The notes below the pieces were generated by a model. The model had not been told where the DNA came from. It searched no databases and saw only the letters and a program-made list of their open reading frames with translations. A stretch of DNA of 64,000 nucleotides, from the NCBI GenBank assembly GCA_916048095.2, contig OU696595.1, positions 1,349,295 through 1,413,294 on the forward strand. Reading direction: 5' to 3'. Source of the DNA: Sacculina carcini (taxonomy: Eukaryota > Arthropoda > Thecostraca > Sacculinidae). Position 1 is the stretch's first letter; each line of letters opens with the position of its first letter. A program made the position numbers and the translations under genes. Of the stretch, positions 52,761 to 64,000 are shown in pieces.

Positions 52761-53030
52761 ATGTATATATCATGTTTATGTATATGTCATGTTTATGTAT
52801 ATGTCATGTTTATGTATATGTCATGTTTATGTATATGCCATGTTTATGTCATGTTTATGTATGTGTCAGTGTCAGTATGTGTCAGTGTGTCATAGTTGTG
52901 TCAGTATGTCAGTATATCAGTATGTTTCATAGTTGTGTCAGTGTGTCATAGTTATGTCAGTGTGTCATAGTTATGTCAGTGTGTCAGTATATCAGTATGT
53001 GTCAGTGTCAGTATGTGTCAGTGTGTCATA
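52745..53030. repeat. Minisatellites in a BPTF intron
   Basis: A 17-bp TTTATGTATATGTCATG array (52762-52850) is followed by TGTCAGTATG/TCATAGTTG units up to the solo LTR. Confidence 0.9.
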
Positions 53031-53035
53031 GTTGT

Positions 53036-53879
53036 TGAAGCAATGTTTATATTTCATGCGGTGCTGTATATAACTTTTATTCTTATATCTCAATTTAGTA
53101 ATCGCTTATTTATTTGTACATTGTGTATTGCATGTTGTGCATTAAATATGGCATAGGATAGGATAGAAGTTAGGATAGAAAGTAGCGCGTAAACACATAC
53201 ATCACTGTCAACACAGTAGGCAACAAGGAAGCATTACTTACACACACACACACACTTTACACATTTACGATTAATGTGTACACTTTATCGATGATATTTA
53301 TTTACACAATGATTTACACTTTACGTTACTGCAAGACATTAAGAGAAAGCAGAGCAGCACGCGCACACGTATATATCATTCACACCAGTGTGTAAGGCTA
53401 TGTGCGTGTTGCCGGGCGTGTTGCATTGTGGCGACCTTGTGGTCCGTAACTAATGAGGCCGTGCACAACTTGGAGCTGGAGAATGAAGTAGGCGGCGCTA
53501 GCTAGCACTATATAAGCATAGTGTTTTCACCATTCGGGGGAATAGATAGATAGAAGCGGCAGCGGGAGGAGATTTGAGCAGCAGCAGCAGTAGAGGATAT
53601 TCAGTAGAGAAGTGGAGTGGTTCAGAGAGAGAATGGAACGGAACAGAGTATAGCAACACCAGAGGATAGAACGGGAGAGCAGATAGGATAGAACACTGGA
53701 TATAACGTTAGGACAGATAGAGTTAGGAACAGCAACATTAGATATAATATCACAACGCAATACATTGTTTCTTCAACAATCAACTGTGTTTGGAATCGGC
53801 ACAACAAGCGTTATCGCGGCACACAACGTCAAGAGGCCTGCTCCACTATACTATCACGACAACAGACAACACTGTTACA
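53036..53879. mobile_element. Solo LTR, 844 bp
   Basis: Begins TGAAGCAATG and ends ACTGTTACA, flanked by the 5-bp duplication GTTGT (53031-53035 and 53880-53884) inside a TCATAGTTGTG minisatellite. It contains a CTATATAAG TATA box near 53508 and GC-rich promoter-like DNA before it. No internal region is present, so it is a recombination remnant. No related full element is in the window. Confidence 0.8.
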
Positions 53880-53954
53880 GTTGTGTCAGAGTGTATTAGT
53901 TGTGTCAGTGTCATAGTTGTGTCATTGTGTCATAGTTGTGTCAGAGTGGCTCAC

Positions 53955-54039
53955 CCATGGGTTGTTTGATGACTGAGTAATAATGAGGCACAAGTTTGGC
54001 GTTGACAGGCTTAATAAAAGGAGCCGCGTGACGATTCAA
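53955..54039 (-). CDS. BPTF/NURF301-like gene, exon with bromodomain first half
   Basis: An 85-bp exon on the minus strand between the acceptor TTTTGCAG (54042-54040) and the donor GTGAGC (53954-53949). It reads LNRHAAPFIKPVNAKLVPHY then YSVIKQPM. The HxxAxPF, then P-x-YY-x-VIKxPM pattern is the bromodomain ZA-loop signature. Phases fit: it starts in phase 0 after the PHD exon and ends with one base that joins the next exon to make Glu. Too short for ordinary ORF calling. Confidence 0.87.
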
Positions 54040-54169
54040 CTGCAAAACAAACAATTAATTAATAAGCCAGAATTCATAAACAGTTAATAGATAGTAGATT
54101 GGTGGAGAAAACCATTAGTTGTTCATCATGTTGCTGTACTCGTGCATAATATCATTACTCAATGATCAC

Positions 54170-55875
54170 TAGGGCTGTTGTAATTTAATAAATTTACTTT
54201 TCACCTGAATGTCACTTTTTCATAAGCTACCAAAAACTGCATGAAAATGTTTTGTAGGATAATTATTTAAAAAATTTATTAGTAGGGCTGTCAAAAAATT
54301 AACCTGAAAATCAGAAAAAATAACTATATTTTCGAGAAAAAGTAACCTAAAAACCTGTGTTTTAATGTTATTATCACTTTTGTATCGCTTTATCATATGT
54401 TTATCACCCCTTTGATGATTAGTGCGCTATATGAAATACACGGTTTGTTTTATGTTTGTTTTTTAACATAACAAGTAACCTAATAATCAATAAAGTAACC
54501 TAAAAATCACCTCCTTCAAAAAAGGTCAAATTCTATTTGCAGTTCTGGAGGAAGAAAATACACCAGCCCTTCTCTTCTATCCTCTTTCCGAGTTGGTACT
54601 ATTTTTCCAGTACTATTATCTGTACGTACGTACGTACGTCCTATAAGTACTATTATCTGGTACCATTTTTACAACAAACCACCAAAAGTGACTTAATATG
54701 ATTTGGCTAACATCGCAAAAAGGAGCATAACCATCAAAATGCAATTTAAAGTGGAAAGCGAATACAAAAGTGAAACACACTAATTACAAATGTGAATATT
54801 TTAGTAATGGTCGCAATAATGTTCTATATATTGTTTCAATGGAAAAGTTTATCAAATAGCACGTGCTACAGCTTTTATATTAGTGTGAGCGTAAACACTG
54901 CATGAGTGAATGCCCCAGTCCTCCCATATGTAGCACCCTGTGCTCACAGTCTTATAAATGTCAAACGTGGGAAAATGGCGCTATCTCACGCCCTGAAAAT
55001 CACGTGCATTAGCACGCGAATGGTCCTGTTCAAGTAAATACGTACTGTCAAGTGCTACAGTGCAGTATCTGGTATAGAGAGCTCACATATCGTACTATAC
55101 CACGCTCCAAACATCTCACGACATCCTCCGGTTCGTGGACATTTCCTAAAATGGAACAACGCTGTCCTGTGTACCCAAAAACGTATAAATATCGAGTAGC
55201 ACGGATATTAAGATGAAGATCAATTGCTAAATCCTAACAGCAGAAATTTTGACATTTCTTTTTGTTTTCTTGACATCGTAACAAGATATAAATAATTACA
55301 ACCAATATAGGCACACTGCTGAATCAGTGGATCGTCTCTCGACACGTCGAAGCATCACTGATTATTTACATTGATCTTGATTCATCTCTTCAATGAATTT
55401 CTTTGTAAATGTCTTCAATGTCCTACTTTGTTTGACGCATTTTTGTATTCCATTCCACACGGTTACTCCTCTAACGCTCAAGCTTTGTTGTCTAGCTCGA
55501 GTTCTCGGGAACCTCTGTGCAAATTTGTCCGGGTGTCTCTTGTTTATTTGTCCGGGTGTCTCTTGATCTTCAGACCTAATATTCCATATGTTTTTCTATA
55601 TTATCCTCATATATACCGTTTTTGTGCCTCTTATCTGCAAAAAGTCACCAAACTTCGTGGTAAACTTACCTAAAAACAAGAAAAATAACCAAAGGTAACC
55701 CGACGATAAAAGTAACATAAAAGCAAAAAAGTAACCTAACGATGAAAAAGTACCTGTTGGTAACCTAATAACTTTTTTAATAATTATCGTAAACAACTTT
55801 TTCATGCAGTTTTAGGTAGCTTATGAAAAAGTGACCCTTAGGTGAAAAAGTAACTATTAACTTTTGACAGCCCTA
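54170..55875. mobile_element. hAT-like non-autonomous element with doubled end, in a BPTF intron
   Basis: It starts TAGGGCTGT at 54170 and ends ACAGCCCTA at 55875, with imperfect 8-bp flanks (ATGATCAC/GTTATCAC). A second TAGGGCTGTCAAAA start lies at 54283, so the first 113 bp are an extra copy of one terminus. The body is the reverse of the copy at 59980-61191 plus about 300 bp of unrelated DNA (about 55300-55600). No transposase is encoded. Confidence 0.82.
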
Positions 55876-55936
55876 GTTATCACCATGAGTTTGTCACTGT
55901 TATATTCAGTGTGTCAGTGTGTCAGTGTGTTGTCAC

Positions 55937-56132
55937 CATGAGTTTGTCAACGGCTGCCACCAGATGTCGTTGCAATCGGTCATCAATGACGGCCAGGTTC
56001 GCCTGGTTCAGTTGACAGTCGGGATCACAATTGACACACACATAGTCTGCCATTGTTTCGGCCTCGCACGGTAATACACCGATACATCGGCCATGAAACC
56101 AGTCGTCACAACGATCACAACCAATGTAAAAC
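55937..56132 (-). CDS. BPTF/NURF301-like gene, exon with PHD finger second half
   Basis: A 196-bp minus-strand exon after the acceptor TGTGTCAG (56135-56133), ending at the donor GTGACA (55936-55931). One base completes a codon, then FYIGCDRCDDWFHGRCIGVL, the Cys/His pattern of a PHD finger, then DYVCVNC and a helical linker to the bromodomain. In BPTF this finger reads methylated histone H3 Lys4. The PHD-linker-bromodomain order and spacing are those of BPTF. The upstream half of the finger must be on an exon to the right (minus strand), which I did not find. Confidence 0.87.
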
Positions 56133-56219
56133 CTGACACACACACATGCATAAAGTATCAGGTGAAAGCTGCTCCAATTCCAAATGCAGTAACAAGTGTT
56201 GGTGTAATAAAAATCAATA

Positions 56220-56485
56220 CTGAATCAGTACAGTATTGAATCAGTGACACAAACACTGACTGACACTGACTCATAATGACACACACACTGACTGACACTG
56301 ACTCATAATGACACACACACTGACTGACACTGACTCATAATGACAATGAAGTACAGTACAATACAATACAGTATTACATTTATATGGCGATTTACACCAA
56401 ATGTCTCTAAAGCGCGCGCACGCACACACACACACACACACACAGAGAGAGAGACAAACACAACATACACACAGATAGACACACC

Positions 56486-56555
<70 letters not shown>

Positions 56556-56565
56556 GGAACATTCA
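56220..56565. repeat. Minisatellite, CA tract and (TA)n
   Basis: Three units of about 47 bp carrying ACTGACTGACACTGACTCAT (56255-56345), a CA/GA tract (56420-56485) and a TA run of about 65 bp (56489-56553). Confidence 0.93.
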
Positions 56566-56699
56566 CATGAAAACACACTCGTAAACACAACTTGAATATC
56601 GCACAAACACGAACCTTACTGCCTATGAGCTTATATATCAAATTGTTGCTGAGTACATGCTAATATGTGTATATTGATGTTATGTTATTGTTTGTATAC

Positions 56700-56845
56700 A
56701 TGAATAGATATACGTGATTGTGTGTGTGTGTGAGTGTGTGTTTATATGTATATATTGTACTGAAAAGCCTCAAATCAATATTCTTGATGGATGTGCAACA
56801 AATGCAATTTACTTACTTTACTTTGCACACAGGGACAAACAAAAG

Positions 56846-56876
<31 letters not shown>

Positions 56877-57040
56877 TAAACACAAAGACACACACTCACA
56901 CACACACACCCAGAGACAAAAAGACACGAGAACATAAAAACATCTCAAGGCAACATACAAATATACACACACATAGATACGTAGACATACATAAGCATAG
57001 ACACACACATACGTATACAGATACGTATGTAGATACTCTA
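56700..57040. repeat. TG and CA-rich tracts
   Basis: TG run at 56718-56750 and a long interrupted CA tract (56845-57025). It forms the 3' UTR side of LINE G; open frames through it are compositional. Confidence 0.85.
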
Positions 57041-58283
57041 AAACCAAGAACGGGAAAAACGTTAAAGAGCACAGACAATAAGGCAAAATACGATACTTAT
57101 CAGAGATGGAGACAGAATTACTGTGGCCTGATGAAGAATAAGAGCTGTTAAGGAAGTATTTTTTACAGTGTCGTTTATATGAATCAAGCGATCGAATGGG
57201 ACGAAGGGAAGACGGGAGCTTGATATAAATACGAGTGTCGTGAATAGAAAAACAACTATCATAATGAGAAAGGCGAGAAGGAAATTGAGGCTCAGATAGA
57301 ATTTGAATTTGAGAATTTGAATTTAAGAATTTGTTGTCAGACCTAAGGTGAACAGAGTTAAGTGGAACCTTATACGAGAACATTTTGAATATATAATCAG
57401 GTTTGTGAAGGATTAAAGCAGAATGGACAAGTTCACAGATGCGAAAGCATAGCTTTAATAGGAAGCCAACCTAACTTGTGAAGATAAGAGGTAATGTGAG
57501 AGTCATAAGGGAGGAAGAATATAAGGCGGCAAGCTTTGTTCAGGATGAATTGAATTAACCTAAGTTGGCGATGATTCAAGGATAAAAAGTGAGCAACAAT
57601 AGATTACCCTATAAAATACAAGATCATTAACTAATTTCCGAGAAACAGGAACATCAATAAACTTACGTATAAAGCAGATACGGCGAATTTGAAAATTATA
57701 CTAGCGGCTAATCTCAGAGATATAAGGATCAAATGATAACTTGTCGAAAAGTACACCTAAATTCTTAACAGTGGCAGAGAAATAAAAGGGAAGCGTAGTA
57801 GAGAGGGGAAGAATTAAAGAGCACATATCTGGTTTTGTCAGGATTTAGTTTCAACTGACGAGAGGCAGACCAGTCATTAACAGCATTCATAATAGAACAA
57901 AAAGGCATGGAAGACAAATAATCAGATATCAACAGTATTTGAACATCGTCGGCGAATATTTGGAACGAAGAAACGGTTGAGCGAATTAAATTGCCTAAAG
58001 GAGTAAGATAAACAAAAAACAAAAGAGGACCCAGAACAGAACCCTGTGGCACCCCAGACAAGAGCGGACGAAGCTCACTAGGAGAGGAACCAGGAAGCTC
58101 AACATACTGCTGTCTACCAGATGAATATGATTGGAAAAAGGAAAGTACTTTTCCACCTATACCCAAATCGCGTAAGGTTTGGATGAGGATTGAGTGATTG
58201 ACGTATCGAAAGCAGCTGAGAAGTCAAGCTGAATCAAAACCGCATACTGACCAGAAAGTGCGGCTTTCAGAACAGAGTTGTAA
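57041..58283 (-). pseudogene. LINE G ORF2, 5'-truncated and frameshifted
   Basis: Minus strand. From about 58240 down: the [11 protein letters not shown]-like region, then [30 protein letters not shown] and FQIFADDVQILL (about 57955), then [13 protein letters not shown]. Frame changes follow, and the end block is FPSRLSHYDSCFSIHDTRIY (about 57265). Relative of LINE C/D. It does not reach an intact 3' end. Confidence 0.82.
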
Positions 58284-58996
58284 ACATCGTTTTAGTTTTA
58301 TTTGAGTTATAGTTTTAGTCCAGTTGTGTACGCGCTGGATATTATTGTGCAATGAAATCGGTGAATACACACAAAATGAGATGGAAAAAACTCATACACT
58401 GACACGCATACACACGCACACACACACACTGACACTGACAACCTCATATACTTACATACACACACACTGACTGACACTGACAAACTCATATACTTACATG
58501 GACACACATATACTGAAACACACACAGCACAAGCCTGATGACTTCCACACATTACGATAACTATGAAAACATTATTTTCTCAGCATTTCCGTGATGAAAA
58601 CAAACACATATAAACAAAACATAAAAATTAAACATTAAAAGGCATAGCATACAGTTATACATTATATTACACACAAACACAATGGGTTTAATATATAGTT
58701 GGAAGAGCAGAATTCACGCATTGTAATATAAACAAGCATGATATGAAACCAAACACATAATACGCAGCAAACACGCACACAATACGCAGTTGATTGTAGC
58801 AAAATGATGTCACATTAATGTTCCACTCGTCTGCTAATATTTATTAGTTCTTCAATTGTGTCATTAACACATCAAATTCTTTAATTGTGCCATTAACACC
58901 TCGAAAAACCAACATGCTTGCATGTGTGTGTGAGCGTGTATGAGCGTGTGACTGTGCTTGCATGCGTGTATGTGAGTGTGTATGTGTGTCGTCTTT
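58284..58996. other. Intergenic with CA/TG repeats
   Basis: CA tracts with CTGACACTGAC units (58395-58530), then AT-rich DNA, then a TG-rich tract (58918-58995) that touches the first LINE D codons. No gene is seen. Confidence 0.5.
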
Positions 58997-61620
58997 CTCT
59001 CTCGGTGAATTCCTTGCGTCTAAAAGCGCAAGTATTCTCCCTATCCTGAAAAAAACCTAACCTTGATCCAAATTGTTTGTCTAACCATCGTCCCATCTCT
59101 AGAATTCCTTGGCTATCCAAATCTCTTGAAATGGCTGCTTATGTCCAGATTTCGGACTACCTTGAGCGCCATGATATATTTCTCCCTGAACAATCAGGCT
59201 TCCGTAGCTTTCACTCAACAGAAACCTCGCTTCTCTTCCTCTATGACTCTATTCTCAAGTCTACTCTTGCTTGTAAGGATGTTCTTCTCATTCAACTGGA
59301 CTTCTCTGCGGCTTTTGACACTGTTGATCATCCAATTCTACTCAATACTCTATCCAACCTAGGTATTTGTGGTGCTGCACTATCATTCTTCCGCTCTTCT
59401 TTCACGATCTCAGTTTGCTTGTACCACTGTGAGTGAGTCTTTCCCACTCTCATACGGTGTACCACAGGGGTCCATTCTAGGCCCTCTCCTCTTCAATATT
59501 TAGTTAACTTCCATAGGTGAAATCCTCCATCGTCATGATATCACTTTCCAAATCTTTGCGGATGACATCCAAATTATTCTCTCGTCTGATACTATTTCCC
59601 AATCTTCTGTTTCTTCTCTCTTGGATGACATTGAAACCTGGTCTTTTTCCCACCATCTCAAGCTCAATCCTGATGAGACTAAATATATCCTTTTTCGATC
59701 TTCTAGAAGTTTAAGTTCTCTATCTGGTCCTCTCTCTAAATCTGTTCGTAGCTTAGGTGTTTAACTAAATGATTCTCTTTCTTTTGAACTATACATCTCT
59801 GATATCATTAGGGTATGTAACTTTCACATTAGGCGAATCTATTCTATCCGTAGATATTTAACTGTCTCTGCTGCTTTCAAACTAGCTAATTCTTTCATTC
59901 TCAGTAGGGTACAATACTGTTGCTCGCTCTTTCTTTCTCCGAACCAGCGCCAGCTACGCAAACTCCAATCTGTTATTAGTAGGGCTGTCAAAAGTTAATA
60001 AAGTTACTTTTTCACCTAAAGGTCACTTTTTCATAAGCTACCTAAAACTGCATGAAAAAGTTGTGTACGATAATTATTAAAAAAGTTATTAGGTTACCAA
60101 AAGTTACTTTTTCATCGTTAGGTTACTTTTTTGCTTTTAAGGTTACTTTTTTATCGTCAGGTTACCTTTTGTTATTTTTCTTGTTATTAGGTAAGTTAAC
60201 CACGAAGTTTGGTGACTTTTTGCAGATAAGAGGCACAAATACGGTATATATGAGGATAAAATAGGAAAAGAGATGGAATATTAGGTCTGAAGATCAAGAA
60301 ATGTCAACATTTCTGCTGTTAGGATTTAGCAATTGATATTCATCTTGATATCCGTGCTACTTGATATTTATACGTTTTTGGGTACGCAGGAAAGTGTAAT
60401 TCCAATTTAGTAAATGTCCACGAACCGGAGGGTGTCGTGAGATGTTTGGAGCGTGATATAGTACGATGTGTGAGCTCTCTGTACCAGATACTGCACTTTA
60501 GCACTTGACAGTACGTATTTACTTTAACAGGAATTTGCAAGTGATTTTCAGGTCGTGAGATAGCGCCATTATCCCACGTTTGACATATGGGAGGACGGGG
60601 GGCATTCACACATGCAGTGTTTACGCTACTGTAGTACGTGCTATTTGATAAAAAGTCCATTGAAAAAATATAAAGAACATTATTAAGACCATTACTAAAA
60701 AATATTTACATTTGCAATTAGTGTATTTCGCATTTGTATGAGCTTTCCACTTAAAATTATATTTTGATGGTCATGCTCCTTTTTTCGATGTTAGCTAAAT
60801 TATGTTAAGTCACTTTTGGTTGTTTGTCGTAAAAATGGTACCAGATCGGAGAGGGGATGGGAAAATAGTACCAACTCGGAAAGATGATAGAAAAGAAGGA
60901 CTAGTGTATTTTCTTCCTTCAGAACTGCAAACAGAAATTGACCTTTTTTGAAGGAGGTAATTTTTAGGTTACCTTTTTATTGGTTATTAGGTTACTTTAT
61001 ATGTTCATAAACAAACATCAAACAAACCGTGTATTCCATATAGCGCACTAATCAGCAAAGGCGTGATAAACATGTGATAAAACGATACAAAAGTGATAAT
61101 AACTTTAAAACTCAGGTTATTTTTAGGTTACTTTTTCTCGAAAATAAAGTTACTTTTTTCTGATTTTTAGGTTACTTTTTTGACAGCCCTAGTTATTAGT
61201 AAAGCTTGTCGTCTAATCTACAATATCCCTGCTGGCTCTCATGTCTCTCCCTATCTAAAAAAATTGGGATTTCTTCCTATTAAGGCGCTTATTGACTACC
61301 GCATCTGTTTGATCATCCATTCCAGTCTTATTCTCCGTAAGCCCTCGTACTTATTTGAACTTCTATCCTTCAAGAAATCTGCTCGTTCACTGAGGTCAAC
61401 TGATGATTCTCGTCTCTTACTGGAACCTGCTTTTCCTTCTAGACATACTCACTATAATCGTTGTCTCTCTATCTTAGGGCCCCGTATTTACAACAAGCTC
61501 TCCCCAACACTACGTTCTATCAATCCTATCCCTGTTTTCAAAAAACACCTGAAGAAATTCTTCATGGTGAAATCGTATTATACTCTAGAGAACATTGTCT
61601 ATATTAGTGATGATTATAAG
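58997..61620 (+). pseudogene. LINE D ORF2, split by a hAT-like element
   Basis: Plus strand. [17 protein letters not shown] starts right after a TG tract; then [38 protein letters not shown], a shifted SYGVPQGSILGPLLF and IFADD (about 59560). Coding stops at 59971 and resumes at 61200 ([20 protein letters not shown], then [20 protein letters not shown]). It has several stops and shifts. It runs into the TG array at 61661. Confidence 0.85.
59980..61191. mobile_element. hAT-like non-autonomous element, 1212 bp
   Basis: Ends TAGGGCTGTCAAAA and its inverse, with a perfect 8-bp target duplication GTTATTAG (59972-59979 and 61192-61199) inside LINE D codons. The sub-terminal DNA is rich in AGGTTACTTTTT repeats on both sides. 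No transposase frame. 8-bp duplications and short ends starting with TAG/CAG are typical of hAT elements. Confidence 0.9.
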
Positions 61621-61660
61621 GTGTACATTTTCTCTCTTCTTTCTTTATCTTTCCTTTTCT

Positions 61661-61682
61661 GTGTGTGTGTGGCTGTGTGTGG

Positions 61683-61765
<83 letters not shown>

Positions 61766-62197
61766 TATGTGTGTGTTTGTATGTGTGTGTTTGTATGTGT
61801 GTGTTTGTATGTGTGTGTTTGTATGTGTGTGTTTGTATGTGTGTGTTTGTATGTGTGTGTTTGCATGTGTGTGTTTGCATGTGTGTGTTTGTATGTGTGT
61901 GTTTGTATGTGTGTGTTTGTATGTGTGTGTTTGTATGTGTGTGTTTGTATGTGTGTGTTTGTATGTGTGTGTGTTTGTATGTGTGTGTTTGTATGTGTGT
62001 GTTTGTATGTGTGTGTTTGTATATGTGTGTTTGTATATGTGTGTTTGTATATGTGTGTTTGTATGTGTGTGTTTGTATGTGTGTGTTTGTATGTGTGTGT
62101 TTGTATGTGTGTGTTTGTATGTGTGTGTTTGTATGTGTGTGTTTGTATGTGTGTGTTTGTATGTGTGTGTTTGTATGTGTGTGTTTGTGTTTGTGTT

Positions 62198-62235
<38 letters not shown>
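61661..62235. repeat. (TG)n and GTATGTGTGTGTTT array
   Basis: About 100 bp of pure TG is followed by some 35 units of 12-14 bp (TTTGTATGTGTG). It separates LINE D from the next LINE. Long open frames on both strands follow from the composition. Confidence 0.97.
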
Positions 62236-64000
62236 TCCTTGTCAGATTCTTCTGTTCTGATTAAAAATCTTACTGTTTTTCCTATTGATTCCTCCATATC
62301 TGACCATTCATTAATAGAATTTTCTGCTTCCCTCCCTATCACTTGCAAATCTCCTAAAATTATTAGTTTCTCGGATTATCGTAATGCTGATTTAGATTCT
62401 CTTTATATCAATATGTACTTGTGTTTTGCTACTGAATGTTTCGTTCATATACCGCCTGCTTCTCTCTTAGTGTATTTCAACACATCCCTTGATTCTCTTA
62501 AGTCCACCTTTATTCCTGTTAAAGTCTTCCGCTCCACTAATACTCGCTGTCCTTGGTTTAACTCTGATATTAAAAACTCTAAAATCTCCCTTCGTCGTCT
62601 TGAGCGTCAATGGCGTCGTCTCAAGACTGACTCTTCTTGGCAAACTTTCTGTTCTGCTCGTCGGCATCATCATCTTCTCTGTGATTCCGCAAAAAAATCT
62701 TACTATAATTCTAAAATCTCTTCATGTCTCCATTCTAAGAAACTTTGGAAGCTTTTTAACAGTCTTTTAGGTAATTCCCGTAGTCTCATCCTTCCTGATT
62801 TGGCATCTAACCAATTACCTTCTTTATTCATGAATTTTTTTCAGTCCAAAATCGATAAGATTCGTTGCTTGTTCCCTTCTGTTCTGACATTGTCCTCTCC
62901 GTGCTCAACCTCATCTGTTTTTCACTCTTTTGCTTTAGTAACCATCTCTGACTGTAGAGCTATTTTAAGGCATGTTAAAATTCATTCTTCATCTCTCGAC
63001 CCCATTGATCTTTCCAGGATTCCTCACTCTATTGAGCTACTTCTTCCTTTCTTATCTAACTTCATCAATGCTTCTTTCACTCATGGGCAATTTCTGGCAT
63101 GTAAAACTGCCAGTATTCTCCCTATACTTAAGAAATCTGATCTGGACGCTAACACGCTTTCTAACTATAGACCTATCTCTAGAATTCCTTGGCTGTCTAA
63201 AGTTCTTGAAATGGCTGCCTATATACAGCTATCTGACTACCTTGAGTCTGACAATTTGTTTCTTCCTGAGCAGTCTGGCTTCCGTCACTATCACTCTACA
63301 GAAACTTCTCTAATATATCTCTATGATTCTATTCTCAAATCTACTCTCTCTGGCAAGGATGTTCTACTTATACAACTAGACTTTTCTGCTGCTTTTGACA
63401 CTGTTAATCATCTGCTTCTTATTGATACTCTGTTAGACTTAGGCATTAGCGACACAGCTCTTTCTTTCTTTCGCTCTTATCTTTCTGATAGATCTCAATA
63501 CGTATCTACCTCTGCTGATTCTTGTAGTGAGGCTTTCCCACTAACTTGCGGTGTCCCTCAAGGCTCTGTCTTAGGCCCTCTCCTCTTCAATATCTATCTA
63601 ACCTCTGTAGGGAAAGTACTTCGACGTCACGATGTGTCATTTCAAATATTCGCTGATGACATTCAAATCCTTCTCTCGTCCGTGTCTATTTCTCGCTCTT
63701 CAGTCAGTTCTATTCTATCTGATATTGAAAGTTGGGCGTTCACTCGTCATCTCAAACTTAATCCTGATAAGACTAAGTATATTCTCTTTCCATCTTCTAA
63801 TAGTACTACTTCTCTTAGTATACCGCTATCCTGCTCTGTACGTAGTCTTGGTATCATTTTTGATAGCTCTCTTTCTTTTGATCCACACATCTCTGACATT
63901 ATTAGGTGCTGTAACTTTCAGCTCAGGCGTATCTATTCCATTCGTAGATATATAACTATTTCTGCTGCTTTCAAGTTAGCTAACTCATTCATCTTTAGCA
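62236..64000 (+). CDS. LINE ORF2 with open RT frame running off the window (LINE C family)
   Basis: A frame with no stop for at least 588 codons, to the last base. It starts in the TG array. Then come [15 protein letters not shown] (last endonuclease motif), [87 protein letters not shown] (about 63650) and [14 protein letters not shown]. The RT is intact as far as visible. The endonuclease N-terminal part is replaced by the microsatellite, so as an insertion it is 5'-truncated. It is the uninterrupted relative of LINE C at 40-51 kb. Confidence 0.92.

Noticed and set aside
61595-62348. Frames of 199-244 residues such as poly(VCLY) and poly(HTNK)
   Set aside because: Pure product of the TG/GTATG array; only the part after 62236 in one frame has protein-like text.

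Overview
This window looks like invertebrate (metazoan) nuclear DNA, lineage unresolved. The evidence is spliced GT-AG exons, a chromatin gene that resembles animal BPTF/NURF301, several clades of LTR and non-LTR retrotransposons, a Polinton/Maverick-type element and many CA/TG, TA and minisatellite arrays. No bacterial operon, rRNA gene or tRNA gene was recognised. Almost all of the window is transposable elements inserted into one another, and target-site duplications (TSDs) let much of the order be read.

Layout. 0.3-0.75 kb: minisatellites. 0.76-6.1 kb: a decayed hAT-like element split by LTR element 1 (951-5683), a compact Ty3-like element with one open gag-pol frame, identical-looking 176-bp LTRs and a 5-bp TSD. 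6.1-13.1 kb: AT-rich DNA with small duplications, a LINE tail and a repeated GTCAATTGAC palindrome family. 13.1-27.0 kb: LTR element 2 on the minus strand, LTRs at 13.13-13.59 and 26.53-26.99 kb, whose interior is interrupted by a decayed Polinton-like element (about 13.98-24.44 kb). That insertion carries adenain-type protease, capsid C-terminus, protein-primed-type DNA polymerase B, packaging ATPase and a core-protein-like gene, and ends in a perfect 268-bp inverted repeat. 27.7-37.1 kb: a plus-strand LINE (LINE F) interrupted by LTR element 4 (27767-32691) and by a minus-strand LINE (LINE E). 37.4-39.15 kb: a third LTR-element remnant and LINE pieces. 39.15-40.17 kb: a segmental duplication of 51.70-52.73 kb.

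41.0-50.1 kb: LTR element 3, inserted into LINE C. Its 5' LTR was itself split by two LINEs of one family in opposite orientation. One of them, LINE B (42523-46968), is full length; its ORF1 and ORF2 share a frame and are separated by one UGA in a UGA-CUAG context. Element 3 encodes gag, protease and integrase, but the reverse transcriptase and RNase H are missing in frame.

51.7-56.1 kb: the last three recognised exons of a host BPTF/NURF301-like gene on the minus strand (PHD finger half and bromodomain), with a solo LTR, a hAT-like element and LINE debris in the introns. Its terminal exon is duplicated at 39.2-39.35 kb. 56.2-64 kb: microsatellites, LINE G (minus), LINE D (plus, split by a hAT-like element with an 8-bp TSD), and a LINE whose reverse-transcriptase frame stays open to the right edge of the window.

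The mobile genes act within their own elements: gag-protease-RT-integrase for the LTR elements, ORF1 plus endonuclease/RT for the LINEs, and virion-type genes plus polymerase for the Polinton. Most copies carry nonsense changes or truncations. The best-preserved frames are element 1 and LINE B.
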